In this document: positions 1 through 13,900 of the stretch, in pieces
How positions within the stretch are numbered: position 1 is the stretch's first letter
Layout: every line of letters begins with the position of its first letter
Assembly (NCBI GenBank): GCA_024362935.1
Contig: JANCRA010000030.1
Span: 7,050,096 to 7,114,095 of the forward strand
DNA length: 64,000 nucleotides
Source of the DNA: Setophaga petechia
Taxonomy: Eukaryota; Chordata; Aves; Passeriformes; Parulidae
Direction: 5' to 3'
Notes under the pieces: generated by a model
Databases searched by the model: none
What the model was told of the DNA's origin: nothing
Seen by the model: only the letters and a program-made list of their open reading frames with translations
Translations under genes and position numbers: made by a program

Positions 1-146
1 AAGATAAAGCTGTTCCCTCCTTTGTGCAGCCCTTGCTCTGCTCTGAGGATTTGGCACTGGGGCTGCTGAGCTGTTTGCTGGCGTTCCTTCCAGCGACGGC
101 AGAGCCTCGTGTCCATTTGTTTTTGCTCTTCTTCTTCCTCTTGCAG

Positions 147-1954
147 AAATTCCTGGGCGCTCTGGATGCGGGAGATGTTCTGTCTTACTTTGGAACCAGC
201 TCAGTGGCTGATGGTATGCAGGGCTCAGTGTCCCTCGGTTTAGAGCACGTCTGGCCCTTGGGTTCTACCCCTGTGTGGCTGGCAGTGCAGAGAACTCTGA
301 TTAACAACCCCTGAAATGAGCAGCTTTTGGTGTTTCTGAGTCCCAGTGCAAGTGAGACAATCTGGGTTTCAGTGTGAGTGGATGGAGAGTTGTGTCAGAG
401 CTTCAGATCTGCTCAAGGAGATGTGCTCAACCTCTTTGCACATTTCTGCTCGGTCCCCATTCTCTGTATCAGTGTTTTTCTTCTGACAAAAGCTTTAGAC
501 TGAGAGTAACTTTAAATACTTGTTAATTATTATTATTATTATTAATAAATGCACAAAGAGATTTGAATTCTGGGTCTGGATTGATGATAGTTCAGAATAA
601 AGATATGTTTTGAAGTCTCAAATCCCTAAAGGAAGGGTGTTGTCTCCTTGTGAATTCACCTAGTGCTCATCCCAATGTCTTTGTCTGCATTGTGGTAATT
701 CCCACTCAGTAATAGTTAAAATCTGGAGGAACGAAACTCTCAGCCTTTTTTAGATGAACTGTTCTCCTTCTTATTGAGAGAGCAAAAGCTCCAATAAATT
801 TGGTGCCAGTTTCTGTTGTGTGTTCCCAGTCAGATTATCCTCATTTTGGAATACACAAAAGCACAGAAATTCTCTGGCTGTTGGCACCATGAACCCAAGA
901 GGTCACAGTTGTCATTTTTAGGGTATTTTTCCTGGGGAAATAGACCTTACATTGGGTTTTTGTGTATCAACCTTCCTCATAACTGCTCCCCTTGTTCTGG
1001 TCTTGTTTCATTTCTTTCAGTACCTGAGTTTGTTGTGGCTGAGCCAACTTGCCCTTGTCAAGAAGAACATTTTGGGCTGAGGCCCTGTCGGGTCCAGCAC
1101 TGCTCCATCCAAGCCTGGGGGCAGCTCTATGCCTTTGAATTCCTGGAGGACCATGCCCTCCTTTCCTCCTCCTTTGTGAGCAGCCAGGTGGTGAACTCTT
1201 CCTTTGTTTTACTGAGGAGATTCCCAGGGAGCTGCTTTGCAGGTGGAAAAGCCCTGCAGCCTGCTGGGGCCAGCAGCAGAGTCACTTTCTGTGAAGGGCA
1301 GCTGGTGAGTATGAGCAGGAACAGGGGTGGCAGCTTCCTGCACCAAACATGTGTGAACCATCCACTGAATGAATCCCTGCCATCCCCACGGATAGCAAAC
1401 ATCTCTGGAATAACTCAGAGGTGGATTTTTATCTGCTTCAGCAAGGAGTGGTCACGGTGGGCGAGGAGAAGATTCACATCAGGCCAGTCAGGAGCAAAGA
1501 TGTGGCTCTGCTGAAGGACCTTGGCTTCTCCAGCCCCCACATCCTCTTCAAAAGTGCTGCAAAAGAGGCAAAACCAGCCAGAGGTAACAGCCCTGCTGGA
1601 AAAGCTGTCTCCTGGAACATTGCTTCCATGAGCTCAGAGGGAAAATTGGTGTTTACAAATACAGGAGTAGACCTGAAAAGGATCCTCACCTCACCGAGGT
1701 GTGCCCAGTGTGTCTGATGTGGCTGGTTGTTATTTTGATGGCACAGGTGTGTTACTAAAGCTGCTGGCAGCTGAAAGACACCACCAGAAGTGGGAAAGCT
1801 GAGCAAGCCCCTGGAGAAGTGGAGTTGCAGCTGAGTTATTGCTGCCTTGGGGGAGAGGGAGTGGATGTGTAGGACCTTTTATGGTGCATTTGAACCTCCT
1901 GGTGTCCCTCTGTGCTGTCCAGCAGGGTGGGCTCCTCCTCGCCTGCACAAGAGG
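147..1954 (+). CDS. ADAMTS13: ADAMTS13 propeptide exons with furin-like site
   Basis: Exons 147-213, 1021-1304, 1442-1583 and the first part of 1923-2062 encode about 170 residues upstream of the catalytic domain. The 1021-1304 exon reads like the reprolysin (M12B) propeptide: a stretch [16 protein letters not shown], then CFAGG and, about 20 residues later, FCEGQL, matching the paired Cys and C-E-G pattern of other ADAMTS pro-regions. The block ends in RLHKR (1940-1954), a proprotein-convertase consensus, directly before [12 protein letters not shown], which aligns with the start of the human mature protease. The exons share phases 1, 0 and 1 with their neighbours, so they join cleanly in frame. 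The human propeptide is only about 41 residues, so this is a notable difference. Confidence 0.9.
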
Positions 1955-4900
1955 GCTGAGGCAGCTGTCAAACATCTGGAGCTGATGGTGGTGGCAGGGC
2001 CAGATGTTTACTTGTACCACAAAGAGGACACAGAACGTTACATCCTGGCCAACCTGAACATTGTGAGTGCCTCTGTCCCCCAGGGTGGTTGGGGTCACCT
2101 GTCCCTGGTACAGAGCTCAAGTGCAGGACATTCCTCTGTGCTTCCCTGGGCATGAAATCCCCCAAATTCCCTTGTACAAGGAGTAAAAGATGATCTTAGA
2201 GGATTTAAAACCCACATAGAAAATGTAACTCTTAATTTCATTGCTAATGTTGCAACACAGGTAAAGAGTTTTCTCACCCTGGGATTGAGCTAAATCCATT
2301 GAATCCATTTAATATTTTACATCTCACTGTTTTATTTATGTTGCAGAATTTTCATGTCTCTTTTTGCTATTATTAAGAAATTTTCTCTGTGTGTACTGCA
2401 GAAAAGTCTTTAGCACTCACTCTACCCTGTGAAAGGGTAAAGTGCAGATTCATTTCATGCAGATTTTTCTCTGCTTCAGAGTGTCTGACAATTCCAGCCA
2501 CTTCTCATCTCTTGACAGATTTTTTAACATTTGTAGTGCATATGTTAGTGTTGTAGTTACCTTTGTAATGAGTGCAGCCCAGATTTTGGGAACAGAGAGT
2601 GGGACTCCCCAAGGCCCCTTGTTTCTTGAATCCTTTCTGTCTCTTCTCAGGGAGCAGAGCTGCTCAGAGATGCCTCACTGGGGGCTCATTTCAGAGTTCA
2701 CCTCATGCAAATGCTGGTTTTGAGAGAGCCAGAGGTAAGGGGAGGGCTGTGTTTGAGGCCTGCCCAAGCTCCAGGCTGTTTGGAATGTGCCAACATGTGC
2801 CTTCCCTCCAGGCAGAGGTGAACATCACCACCAACATCACCTCCTCCCTCATCAGTGTCTGTGAGTGGAGCAAGAAGGTGAACCCCCAGAACGACTCTGA
2901 CCCCCAGCATGCTGACATTGTCCTCTACATCACCAGGTGCTGAGCTCCCTGCCCTGGGAGGGACTGGGAAATAGGATTAGGTCGTTTTATTCAGGTCTGC
3001 TTTCTGAGGATTTTTGGCTTTTTTAATGTGGAATCATCATAACATTTGAGCAGTGGGCACTGGTGTCAAAAGAAATGTTAGATGGCTGGCAAAGCTAGGC
3101 CAGGAAAGCTCAGATAAATTCAGCTGAATGTCTAGACCTGGCTTTTTTAGCTGTGGGGGGTTCTTTGCTCTTTCCTCTTTATGTCTCCCTTACTTTAGGT
3201 TTGACCTGGAGTTGCCTGATGGAAACAAGGAGCTCCGTGGAGTGACTCAGTTAGGGGGAGTCTGCTCCTCCTTCTGGAGCTGTGTCATTACCCAGGACAC
3301 TGGCTTTGACCTTGGAGTCACCATAGCCCATGAGATTGGGCACAGGTCAGTAGGAAACTGCCAGAGCAGCCCAGCAGTTTTTATTCAGGTAAAAACATCC
3401 TCTAGTTTAGGAAAGAAGCCAAAACACCTCTTGACATAAAAGGGAATTCCCCATGGATTATTCTAACTCTTTTGGTAATCTTCATGGATCATTTTGGAGA
3501 GAGTTCTTTCCATTTCTTGCATTCCTGCATGTCCTGTGACAATTGGAAGTTGCAAAGAGGAGAGAAACCCTTTGTGACAACAGGAGGAGGAAGGGCTGCA
3601 GAGGGAGCTCAGTGCTTGCTTAGAGAAGGGAGGCTCCAGCCTCTGGGTTTCCTCTTCTCAGGGCTCTGCTGCTTCTGTTACAGCCTTGGCATTGCCCACG
3701 ATGGAGAGGGGAATCTGTGCAGCAGCAGTGGTTACATCATGGGCTCAGCAGGAAACCACAACAGCATTGACCTCACCTGGTCTCCCTGCAGCCGGGAGCA
3801 GTTCCTGGCCCTTGTCAGGTAAGGGAATGGTTGAGTTCTTCAGCTCCCTATGCTGGGAACTAAGGAGAGAAAAACTCAAAGAATAAAAAAGTTTATTGAA
3901 AAATGAGAAGCAGTGAAAAGCTTGGGGTTTGTTTATTTCTTAGGACTTGTTGCTGAAGTTAAACCCAGTTTTTGCTTCACATCCCTGGCAGTGGCTTTGG
4001 TTGGTGCCTGATGTGCCTGGGCTGGGTTGGATTTCTCAGACACTGGCTCAGCCTGCACGTTTTATTTACAACATCAGAGCATCCAGGCACTGCAGGCTGT
4101 GCTGGCTGGGTGCAGGACAAGAATGGGATAAAACTCCAGCAGCAGGGAACTGTGAGCATCTCCAGGCAGCTGCTGCAGCTAAATCCATCCCAGCCCACAG
4201 CGAGCATGTGTTGTCTGGGAAAGCAGCAGCCAACTCCCAGAGTGAAACTCAGCACAAGTCTGCAAACATGTCCTTGTCCTCACTACCCACAGCTGGGAAA
4301 GTGTTATTCCTCATGTTTCTATCAGTACAGGCCAAACAAGCTGCTTGAATGACCTGCCGGCCATGGACGGCAGCATCCCGGGGTGGAAGCCTGGCTTGTA
4401 CTATGGAGCAGATGAGCAGTGTAAAATTGCCTTTGGGAGTGTGGCCACAGCTTGCACCTTTGCTGACACCAATGTTGTAGGTAGAAAGTTTGTTTGTCTT
4501 GCTAAGGGCAGCTGGGAAATGTTCAGGAGCCAAAATTTGGGAGAACTGGCTGGCAGCATTTTTACTCTGAAGGGATCGAAGGTGCTTTTCTGCCACAGAT
4601 TTCTTGGCAAAGCTATCAAAATGTTTCTCTTCTCTTCATCACCTCCTTCCTCCACATAAATCTCCTGTAAGATTTGCATAGTTGGGTGCTGTTGTGCACA
4701 GCTGGCAGTGCTGGGTGCACACACTCAGGGTCCTGCCTTGGGGAATTTTTGTTCGCTGGATTCCTCCAGCTTCCCTGCCATGGCCCAAATCCCTTTGTCT
4801 GGGAAGCACAGCGTGTTTAATAGCTGCCATCTGGACGTGTTTTGTTAATGAGGAAACACTAAGGTGGGTGAAACTTTAATTGCTTCAGTTGATCATCTTT

Positions 4901-7900
4901 CAGCATTACAGCTGGTGATCACTACAGTGAGGATCTTTTGACTTGCCCACAGCTTTTGCCCAATAGCAGGAAAAATGAAGGAACTTGTATTGTTGGGTGT
5001 CTGGGAGAAAACCTGGGACATGCCCTGTTTAGACTTTTGGGACTGTATTGTTGAGCTTGACTCCCTGAACTCCCTGATTTTCTCATCACACCAGGACATC
5101 TGTAAAGTTCTCTCATGCCATGTACAGCCAGCAGACAAATCCAGCTGTACTCGGCTTCTGGTGCCCCTCCTGGATGGAACTGAGTGTGGGATCAACAAGG
5201 TAAGGAGGCTCCCACCAGGACTGGGTGTGGGGGCTGTGGAGCTCAGACAAGAAAGCTCTGTCAGTGTCTGGAAGGTACCTGGCACTCACTGCCCCTTGGC
5301 CAGGGAGCTGAAACCAGTCCTAAACTGGTACCGTTATGTCCTGATCTTGGTCTTTCCACTTTGTCTTTATCTCTGGAGTTGCTTTGCAGTTCTGTAGCCT
5401 GATATCTGAGCCCTTCTACTGGAAATGACCTGTGTGCTCTTTGCTTTGACCCCAGCCTCATGTTAGACCATAATTAGGAAGGGGACTCTTCAGCCCCTTG
5501 TCAGAGGGTGCCTCATTCACCTTGGGGCTCTCTGTTACTGGCCTGACAAAGACAGGGACTCGTGCCAACCTTTCAGATCCCAGCCCTGCTGTGTTCACTG
5601 GGGCCAGTTGTGTGTGTTCTTGCTCCTAGTGGTGCTCCAAGGGTCAGTGCAGCTCTCTGGAGGAACTGAACCCCATGGCTGTGGTCCATGGGCACTGGTC
5701 TGCCTGGAGCCCCCTCTCCCCCTGCTCCCGCAGCTGCGGCGGGGGGGTGGTGCTGAGGCAGCGCTTCTGTAACAACCCCAGGTGAGATGTGGGCACCTGC
5801 CTGTGCTCAGGGCCTCAGGGCTGAGCCTTCCTCTTTGCTTTCCTCTTCCTTGCTGCCTCTGTTGAGGAATTCTGTCGTTTCCAGGCCTGCTTTTGGGGGG
5901 CAGGAGTGCCACGGTGCCAGCATGCAAGCAGAGATGTGCAATACACAGGTAATGGAGCTCAGCAGCAGCTGAACTTCTGTCTCACTGTTGAACCCTTTGA
6001 GGGATGGGTGTTTTGTGGCTGTCTTTCCCACAGCTGACTGCGCTGGTAAAGATCTGGTGTACAGGCTCCATCTGTCTGACAGCAGGAGAGGTATTTGTGC
6101 CATGGAAGGCAGCAGAATTATTTAACATTGTTCACATGTAATGAAACATTTTCTCTGTGCCCCATAGCAGGACAGATGCTGAGAAAATGGTGACTCACAA
6201 TGATAGTTTTCTTCAGATGGTCTTTCTTGTGTTGTTCCTGTTTTCCTTATCTATTTATTTTGTATAAATTGCAAAGATATCAGCTTCCAAGCACAATTCT
6301 CTGCATATCCTGCAGCCTTCCTTTAAAGTGGTTTTCTTTCTTGGCAGTTGTTTGGATGTTTTAATCACCAGGCACTGCATTTTGCCTTGAGCTAGAGGGT
6401 TAAATGTGCAGTGATCAGTCACTTCCTTTCCTTACACAATTATCTCTCTGGGATCCAGGCCTGTCTGATCACCCAGCAGGACTTCATGGCTGAACAATGT
6501 GCAGCAACAAATTTAAAGCCACTGTACCTTGATGTAGAAACACCATCCTTTTATACCTGGACCTCTGCTGTTGGCTTTGCCAAGGGTAAGGGATGTCTGG
6601 AACCTCAGTTTGTGCTCATGGACCTCTGTACTTTGGAATGAAAAGGCTGTTTCACTGAGTGGTTTAGTTTGCACATGAAACTTGGGTGCTTTTTGAGAGA
6701 TTATTGAATCTCAGACTGATATGGGTTGGGAGGGACCTTAAAACTCATCCTACCATGGCAGGGACACCTTCCACTATCCCAGGTTGCTCCAAGCCCCATC
6801 CAACCTGGCCTGGGACACCTCCAGGGATGGGAGTCCACAACTTCTCTGGGTTTTTTCTCATTGCTTGATGAGCAGCCATGAGCCTTCCTGAAAGAATAAC
6901 CCCTTCCTCATGCCTGCCTGCTCCAGGGGACCTGCTCTGCAAGCACATGTGCAGGGCTGTGGGCAAGGAGTTCATGGTGAGCCGCGGGGACAATTTCCTG
7001 GATGGAACCAGGTGTGAGCAGGATGACACAGAGCACCACGGGGATCTCCATCTGTGTGTCATGGGGAGATGCAGGGTGAGTGACTGGGGAGTCCAGGTGA
7101 GCCCCGACAGGTGATCTGCACCACAGGAACCAGGGGAAATCATGCTAGGAAAACTCAAAATGTCCCAAACAACAGAGCGAGCTCTTCTCAGAAGAGAGTT
7201 TTGTTCTTGGTGTGTTGGATGGAGTCCAAAAATCTCCTGTTCTGTCTGTGCATCCAATGCCCTCTAGATAAGACATTCTGCTAATTATGCAGTAAACACA
7301 CAGGGCTATTCATCCCTAATCCAAGAAGCAATTGGTTTATGTGTTGGTGGAGGAGACATCATTAGCTGCTCAGCTTGCCTGCTGTAATTAGCCCCATAAA
7401 ACGCTGACTGTCTTGGAGGGAAGTTCCATGACTTGAATCACTGAGTCAGTGGCAAGAAAAGGAGCAAAACCTGGGCATCACAAGTCGACAGATTGATTTT
7501 TGGAGTATTGCTGATCAAAACTGAAGTCTAATTTCTGGAGTTTTTTCCTGGGTTGGACCTGAGGAAGGCATTCTTTCCTGATGACCTTGGATCCAACTCC
7601 CCCGCGCTGTCTGCATTTTAGGAACTGCTCAGTGCTGACCCGGCTCGATGTTTTCTGTTGTTTCTTTACATTCCCAGAATACTCCTTGTAAATTTTATGT
7701 TTTTCTCATTATCCTCGTGCTCACCATGTTTTGTGAAGTGTTTCTCCCCGTGAACAGCAGAGGGTGTAGGCACAACCTGTTCTGAGTTTGGCTCTTTCAT
7801 TGGCAGCAGTGATAAATATGCATATTATGGCAGCGTCCAAAGCCTGGGATCAGTGGCTGCAGCATAAATTCAGCAGTTGCACATGTTTTGCTGTTAAGCC

Positions 7901-10900
7901 TGCTGAGATCCTCCTGTAGCTTTGTGTAAATTAGTCTTGTTCGTGGGAATGGGGTTAGAATCTCTCTTCTGAGTTCCATGGGACTGAAGTGATGTGAGCT
8001 AGGTTTGGCTTTGGAGTCTGGGCAGCTAAAGATTCCTTTAGAACCTGCCATTCATGTTTACTGTCCTCTTGGGCTTTTGTTTTTTTCTCTCTTCCTCCTT
8101 CCCTCCAGAAAGAGTTCATAGAAGAGAGCACAGAGCTTTGGGTTTAGGTCACAGGAGAGATTTTTTGGGCTGCTTCTTATGGGAAAGAAAATGTCACAGT
8201 TACTGAGAGTTGTGCTCTCAGCTAAGACCTCCCAGTCCCTGGCTTTGCACACTGCTGCCCAGTGGCAGCTCTAGGTCCAAACACATCTTTTCCTTTGTTG
8301 TCTTCCTAAATCCAGATTCCAGATGGAAAGGGCAGTTTCAGGAGCTCAGGAATGTTGCTTTTGCTCACTTGTTTTCTCAGAACAGGCCAGGCTGACAGAC
8401 TCTCCCCTCTGCTCAGGCATTTGGGTGTGATGGCCAGATGGGCTCCAGGAAGGCCATGGATCCCTGCAGGGTCTGTGGGGGTGACAACTCCACCTGCACC
8501 AAAGTGAGTGGATCCTACACAGAAGGGAAAGCTAAAGGTGTGTAGTCCTCCCCCTCAGGCTCTGTTTGTGTGCAGTCAGTGTTCCAAATCTTCTCCCTTC
8601 TGTTTCTGCTTGGTTTTATTTTATGGAGGTTATGGAGATGGATTTTGGGTGGTCAGTGCTGAGGGAGGTGGGCAGAACACTTTTTTTGTCCTAATTCTCT
8701 GGATGTGGGTCAGAAATGGAACTGTTTAGGAAGTGCCATAAATTATTGGGAGCTGGGGGTGATATCAGATCACAGAATCATAAATATCCCAAGGGATCCA
8801 CAAGGATCATTGGGTCCAGCTCCTGGCCCTGCCCACCAATCCCACCATGTCCTGAGAGTGTTGTCCATGCTTCCTGAGATGTTAAATTTGGGAACTGGTC
8901 TGGCTCTTGCAGTCTTATGTAGAGATCTTAGCAGAGAACCTAAAAAGAACCAAAGAAATGTGAGAAGAGGACAGAGGATGCAGCTCAGGTGTGTTTGCTG
9001 TGTCACCATCACTGTGTTCAAGGCAAGGAGCAGAGTCAGGGTGAATTTAGGAATTGAGCTGCAGCCCCCATCCTTTCCCACAGAGTTCCAGTGGTGGAAG
9101 GTGACCACATCTTTCTCCTTTCCACCCTTCCAGAGTATGTGACATTTCTGTCCCTGCCCTACAACACCACCTCAGTCCATGTCACCAACAGGAGGCCTCT
9201 CTTCACACACCTGGGTGAGTGGAATGAAAAGGAGAGGAGGGGATACAGGCAGGGCTGAAAGGAGCTCATGCAAACAAAGAAATGGAATTTTTAGTGCTGC
9301 ATTTTGCTTGTGGGATGCTCTCCAGTGGGAAGCTGTAGGAGCCAGGCTCCATGGGATGCCAAACTTGGATCAAACTGGTTCCTGCCAGGTGGGCAGCCAG
9401 CAGCTGCCAGCACCAGGGGACCCTGGTGACCACATCATGGCTCCTAACCTCACTGCTCCTCTGGCTTCTCCAGCTGTGAAGGTTAAAGGACAGTATGTGG
9501 TGGCTGGAAAAGGAAAAATCTCACTGAATGTCACCTACCCATCAGTTCTGGAGGACAAGCAGATCAAATACCAAGTGTTTCTCACCCAGGACAACCTGCC
9601 AAGCCTGGAGGAAATCCATGTGGATGGGCCAACACAGGAAGAAATTGAAATACAGGTGAATTAGAGCAGCAGAGTTGGAAGGGGGCCAGTCAGAAGTGGC
9701 CTGGTGTGGGTGGCTTTGCTGCTCACAGAATCCAGGTGTGGTGGACTCAGGTGACTCAGTGTCCAAGGCCAGGGGAGATGGTGTTCACTGGAAAGTGATG
9801 GGATTGCTGCTCTTGGGAATGGCTGGGGGCTGGCACTGGGGGTGATTGTGTGGGGACAACCACACTGAGTTAAACCTTCTGCTTGGCTTATTCACTTTCA
9901 GTGCTCAAAATTCACAGGGTGGGACTGAGGCACTGCAGTGAGCCTCAGGATTGAATGAGACAGAAAGGGAAAGAAGGGAGTGGAAAGAAGGGAGACTGGC
10001 TTCTCCTTTCTCCATCCTAAGAAATAAATCAAAGTTTTCTTCTGCACTGACCACAGTTTTTCCTTCCCCAGGTCTACAGGAGGTACACAAAAGAGTATGG
10101 CAATGCCACCAACCCAGACATCACCTTCAGCTACTTTGTCCCCAGGGAGAGCCTGAGCTATCTGTGGATTCCTCAGCAGGGCCCGTGTTCAGTGACCTGT
10201 GGGGAAGGTGAGGCAGCAGGACTCAGTCTTGAATTTTTATGGAGACTTCTCCTTTGGTCTGAACTGAATTTCAAAGCAGATTGCTGGAAATTATTGCTGG
10301 TTTTTGACTGAAGCAAAGAAAAAAGTGCTGGAGCTTTTGAATTAAATTAACTAATCAGCAAATGAGTTGAATCATCAAAATGATAGTGAAAATGTTTGAT
10401 CACAAAGAGGATTTTAAAATAGGTTTTAACTGAACTCTTGGTTTTAAGACTAAATAATTTTCTCAGATTTTTCAAAGTTACTGAAGACTGTAATTTGAAG
10501 TTGGCTAAACATCAGAAGTCTGAGACCAAAGGGGTATCTGGTGTCTAACTAAAGCCTCAGAGCTAATTATGAAACTTCCTTCTTTGAATTCTATTTCTGT
10601 GCCATGGCTAATCCTTTCTGTCTCCCTAAAGGAATCATAATGCAGATTGTAACAGCTCACTCTGATAGATGGCCTGACATCTTGTTTACCAGATAATTCA
10701 GATGACACTGTCAGGCCTCTCAAGACTTCTGTGACAAGGATTTAGAAAATGCATTAATGAATATTTATGGAAGTCAATCTACACAACTAGTTATGCCTGG
10801 AGAGCTTTTCTCCAGCAAATCCCCCAGGTGAAGTGATTGCTGAAACCCTGAAGTAAAGAGCTCAAAATGCTCCAGAGCCTCCAGCTAATGCAGCCACAAA

Positions 10901-13900
10901 CAGAAAAAAGAATGAGAAACTTGGGACTTAAAATAACAGAAGGTTGGGTATCTGGGCTGAAATTGCACCTTTAGAGCTGAAAGTGATGCACAGACCCTCC
11001 TCAGCAATTATCATTATTTGAAAACAAGGAGGGTAGAGCAAAGATAAGGCTGCTGATGGATTCTGGACATTTAGTGCTCAGTGTCATGGTGCTTGAGATT
11101 CAGGAATGCCTGGCTTTCCTTGTAGCCCATTCACTGAAAGGAGACTCCTTTTAGCTTTGCTTGTAATTTCTTTGACTTTTCATCTGCTTTGCTTTTTATG
11201 TTCGTTATTGTTAAAAATCTTCTCTATAGCTGTAGCTTATGAATATTTCATTCCTTGCCTGCTGCAGGCACTGGAAGTCTCCAGTTTCTCTCCCAGTGCC
11301 TCTGGTTTTGGCTGCTGCTGATGCATTTGAGGAGGTTGGTGCTGTTTGAGCACGAGGGCTGTGTGATGATATTACCTGGTCACTTCTACACCATGGCATT
11401 TCAAACCAGCTCCCTCCTAGAGATTATTTTGCTGTCCCTCATCAGTCAGATCATTAGAAGTAATTTGTTCCAAATTATGATTGATACCTTTGTTCTTTCA
11501 AGCAGCCAGTTTAGAGCAACCTTTCCATTTTGGCAGCGGCTTATCAATCAAACTTCTCCTCTGCTGGGGTGCTCACCTTGGAAAATCACTTTAAAACTCT
11601 TGAGGGAGGTTATATCACAAAGAAGGGGTTTGTGTGTTTAAAGGAAGTCTGAATTCCCACACAGCCCATTTTCTTACCCAGATGATCAAGTAAAGCAAAA
11701 TCTCTGCTTCTTCCTTCCATAACAGAGGGGAGCTGTTCACTTATAACTTCAATTCCTTTTCCTTTTGTGTCCCAGGGGTGCAGCCAGTGGCTCATGTGTG
11801 CTTTGATCAGACCAAGAATGAAGTGACAGAGGATCAGAAGTGTCTGGAGCTGCCACAGCCCCTCCCAGAGCACAAGCCCTGTGCCATGGAGCCATGCCTC
11901 TACAGGTTGGTGATCCTGGGAGCTCAGCTCAATTCCTGCCTTGCTCTGCTACTTAACCCAGGCTCTGTATTTGTGTTGTCAAGGCCAAAAAAAAAAAAAA
12001 AGATAAGTAGGAAGTTGTTTTTTTGTAGCAGATCCCAAACCATGTTCTGTCTTTCCTGGTCCTGTGAGATAACTGAGATGTCAGCTGAAGGAATGGGAAA
12101 TAGTCCTTCAATGTTTTACAGTAATCTGCTAAATGAAGATATTTAAGGGTTTATCCAGAAGAAGATGCCTCTAACATCCTTTCCAAGATGGTGCCAGCAA
12201 AGAGGGTTGACCCTTGTGTTGATTATTTGGGAAGGAGAACCAAGGGCCAAGCCTGCCCAGACATTGCCCTCAGAGACCTTTTAGTGCTCAGTAAAAAGTG
12301 ATTGCACTGTGAACTCTAGCCTATAGCTTAGGTGCTTTTAGTCCTTGGAAGGATTTAAACTGCCCTCTCAGTCACATCCAGACAAGGCTTTTGAAACAGA
12401 GAAGCTGAATGCCCTGCATGACCCATTTCTGTAAGCAGTGGCCTGAGTAATAAACCTCCCTGATGCAGATGGGAGATGGGGTGATGCAGCTGCCTCCCAT
12501 TTAGGTGGAAGATGTCTCAGAGAGATGAATGCTCTGCTGTCTGTGGGACTGGAGTTGCCCAGCAGAACCTGACCTGTGTGCAGTTCCATGATGGCCTGGA
12601 GACTGTGGTGGATGACAGCCTGTGCCCAGCAGAAGAAAAACCCCTCTCCCTTGTGCCATGTGTGGTCAATGTCTGCCCTTTGGGCTGGGACAAAGTGAGT
12701 TTGCTGGCTTGGCTTTTCAGGAGCCTCACTGGGAGCTTTGCACTTTCATCCACCAATTAAGAACCACCAGCTTACTCCTGGAGCCTGCAGGGTGGTTTAC
12801 ACCACTGCTCTGCCCAGTTCAAAGCTCATCCTGTCACTTTAGACAGCTCCATCCCTCTGTAATTGTGCTGCTGGATCCCTCAGTTCCTCGTGGTGGTTTG
12901 TTTAGGGCAGCTGTTTTTTGCTCTGTTCTGAGGAGGAAGATGCACACTTACTTCAGCCTCTGGAGCCACTTGGGCATGTCCAGCTGGAAAATCAGACTGT
13001 GTATGTCTGGAGCCCTGTAGCTGGGGAGTGTTCTGTCTCCTGTGGTAGAGGTGAGGCCTTTCTGTGCTGCAGGGAAATGTTGCTTGGCTGTAGGTGTGAG
13101 TTCAGTGCCTGGGAACCTCGGGGCCCTGCTGGTCTTTCCCCCTCTACAGTTCCAAGAGTAGCTGTGATCACAGTTTTTTTGGAACAGAATAATTGGAGGG
13201 TGGTCTGGCTGTGCTTCAGAGCTGTGGGGATGAGTGCAGTAAGAGTGCCATGGCTTGGGCAGAGTTTGCTTGTTTTGTACATGCAGATGTGACATTTCTG
13301 ACCTATTTTCAACCCTTGAATCCAAACCACACAGTCAGATTGCTTCCCTTCCTAGGTAAGACTCAGCTGCACTATGTTTGTGTGGCTTTTGACACCAAGG
13401 AAGAAACCCAGGAGGAAAACTGTCAGCCAGTGCCAAAGCCAGAGAGCAGGGTGGAAGTCTGTGAGCTCAACCCCTGCCCACCAAGGTAAAGCAGTTACCA
13501 GAGGACAATGAGACAGTGAGGGGTCCTTCCTTTCTCTCTCTGTCTGCAGGGACATGGTAAAGGAAGGGTCAGGCTTCCCTTCTTAGGAAGCACAGCCAGC
13601 TGCAAAAACTGTAGCACTGCTCCATACTCAGCAAGCTGAGAATTTTTCCTGGGCTGGTACATCTCAGACAGAAATCAGTGTAGTCCTCAGAGAAAAACTG
13701 AAAACCTCTCAATCCCTTATTACTCTGGGGAAGCAGGAACAAATCTACAGCTGCAAAAGGTGGTGACACATTTGCCAGCTGTGCAGTTTCCGCAGAACAT
13801 CAAGAAAAGTAACAAGAATTAAATACTCTCAGAATCTGGAACAGCTGCTCTGAAAACTGAAGGAAATGCATTGCACTTTCCTTAGGATTTGTGGTGAGCT

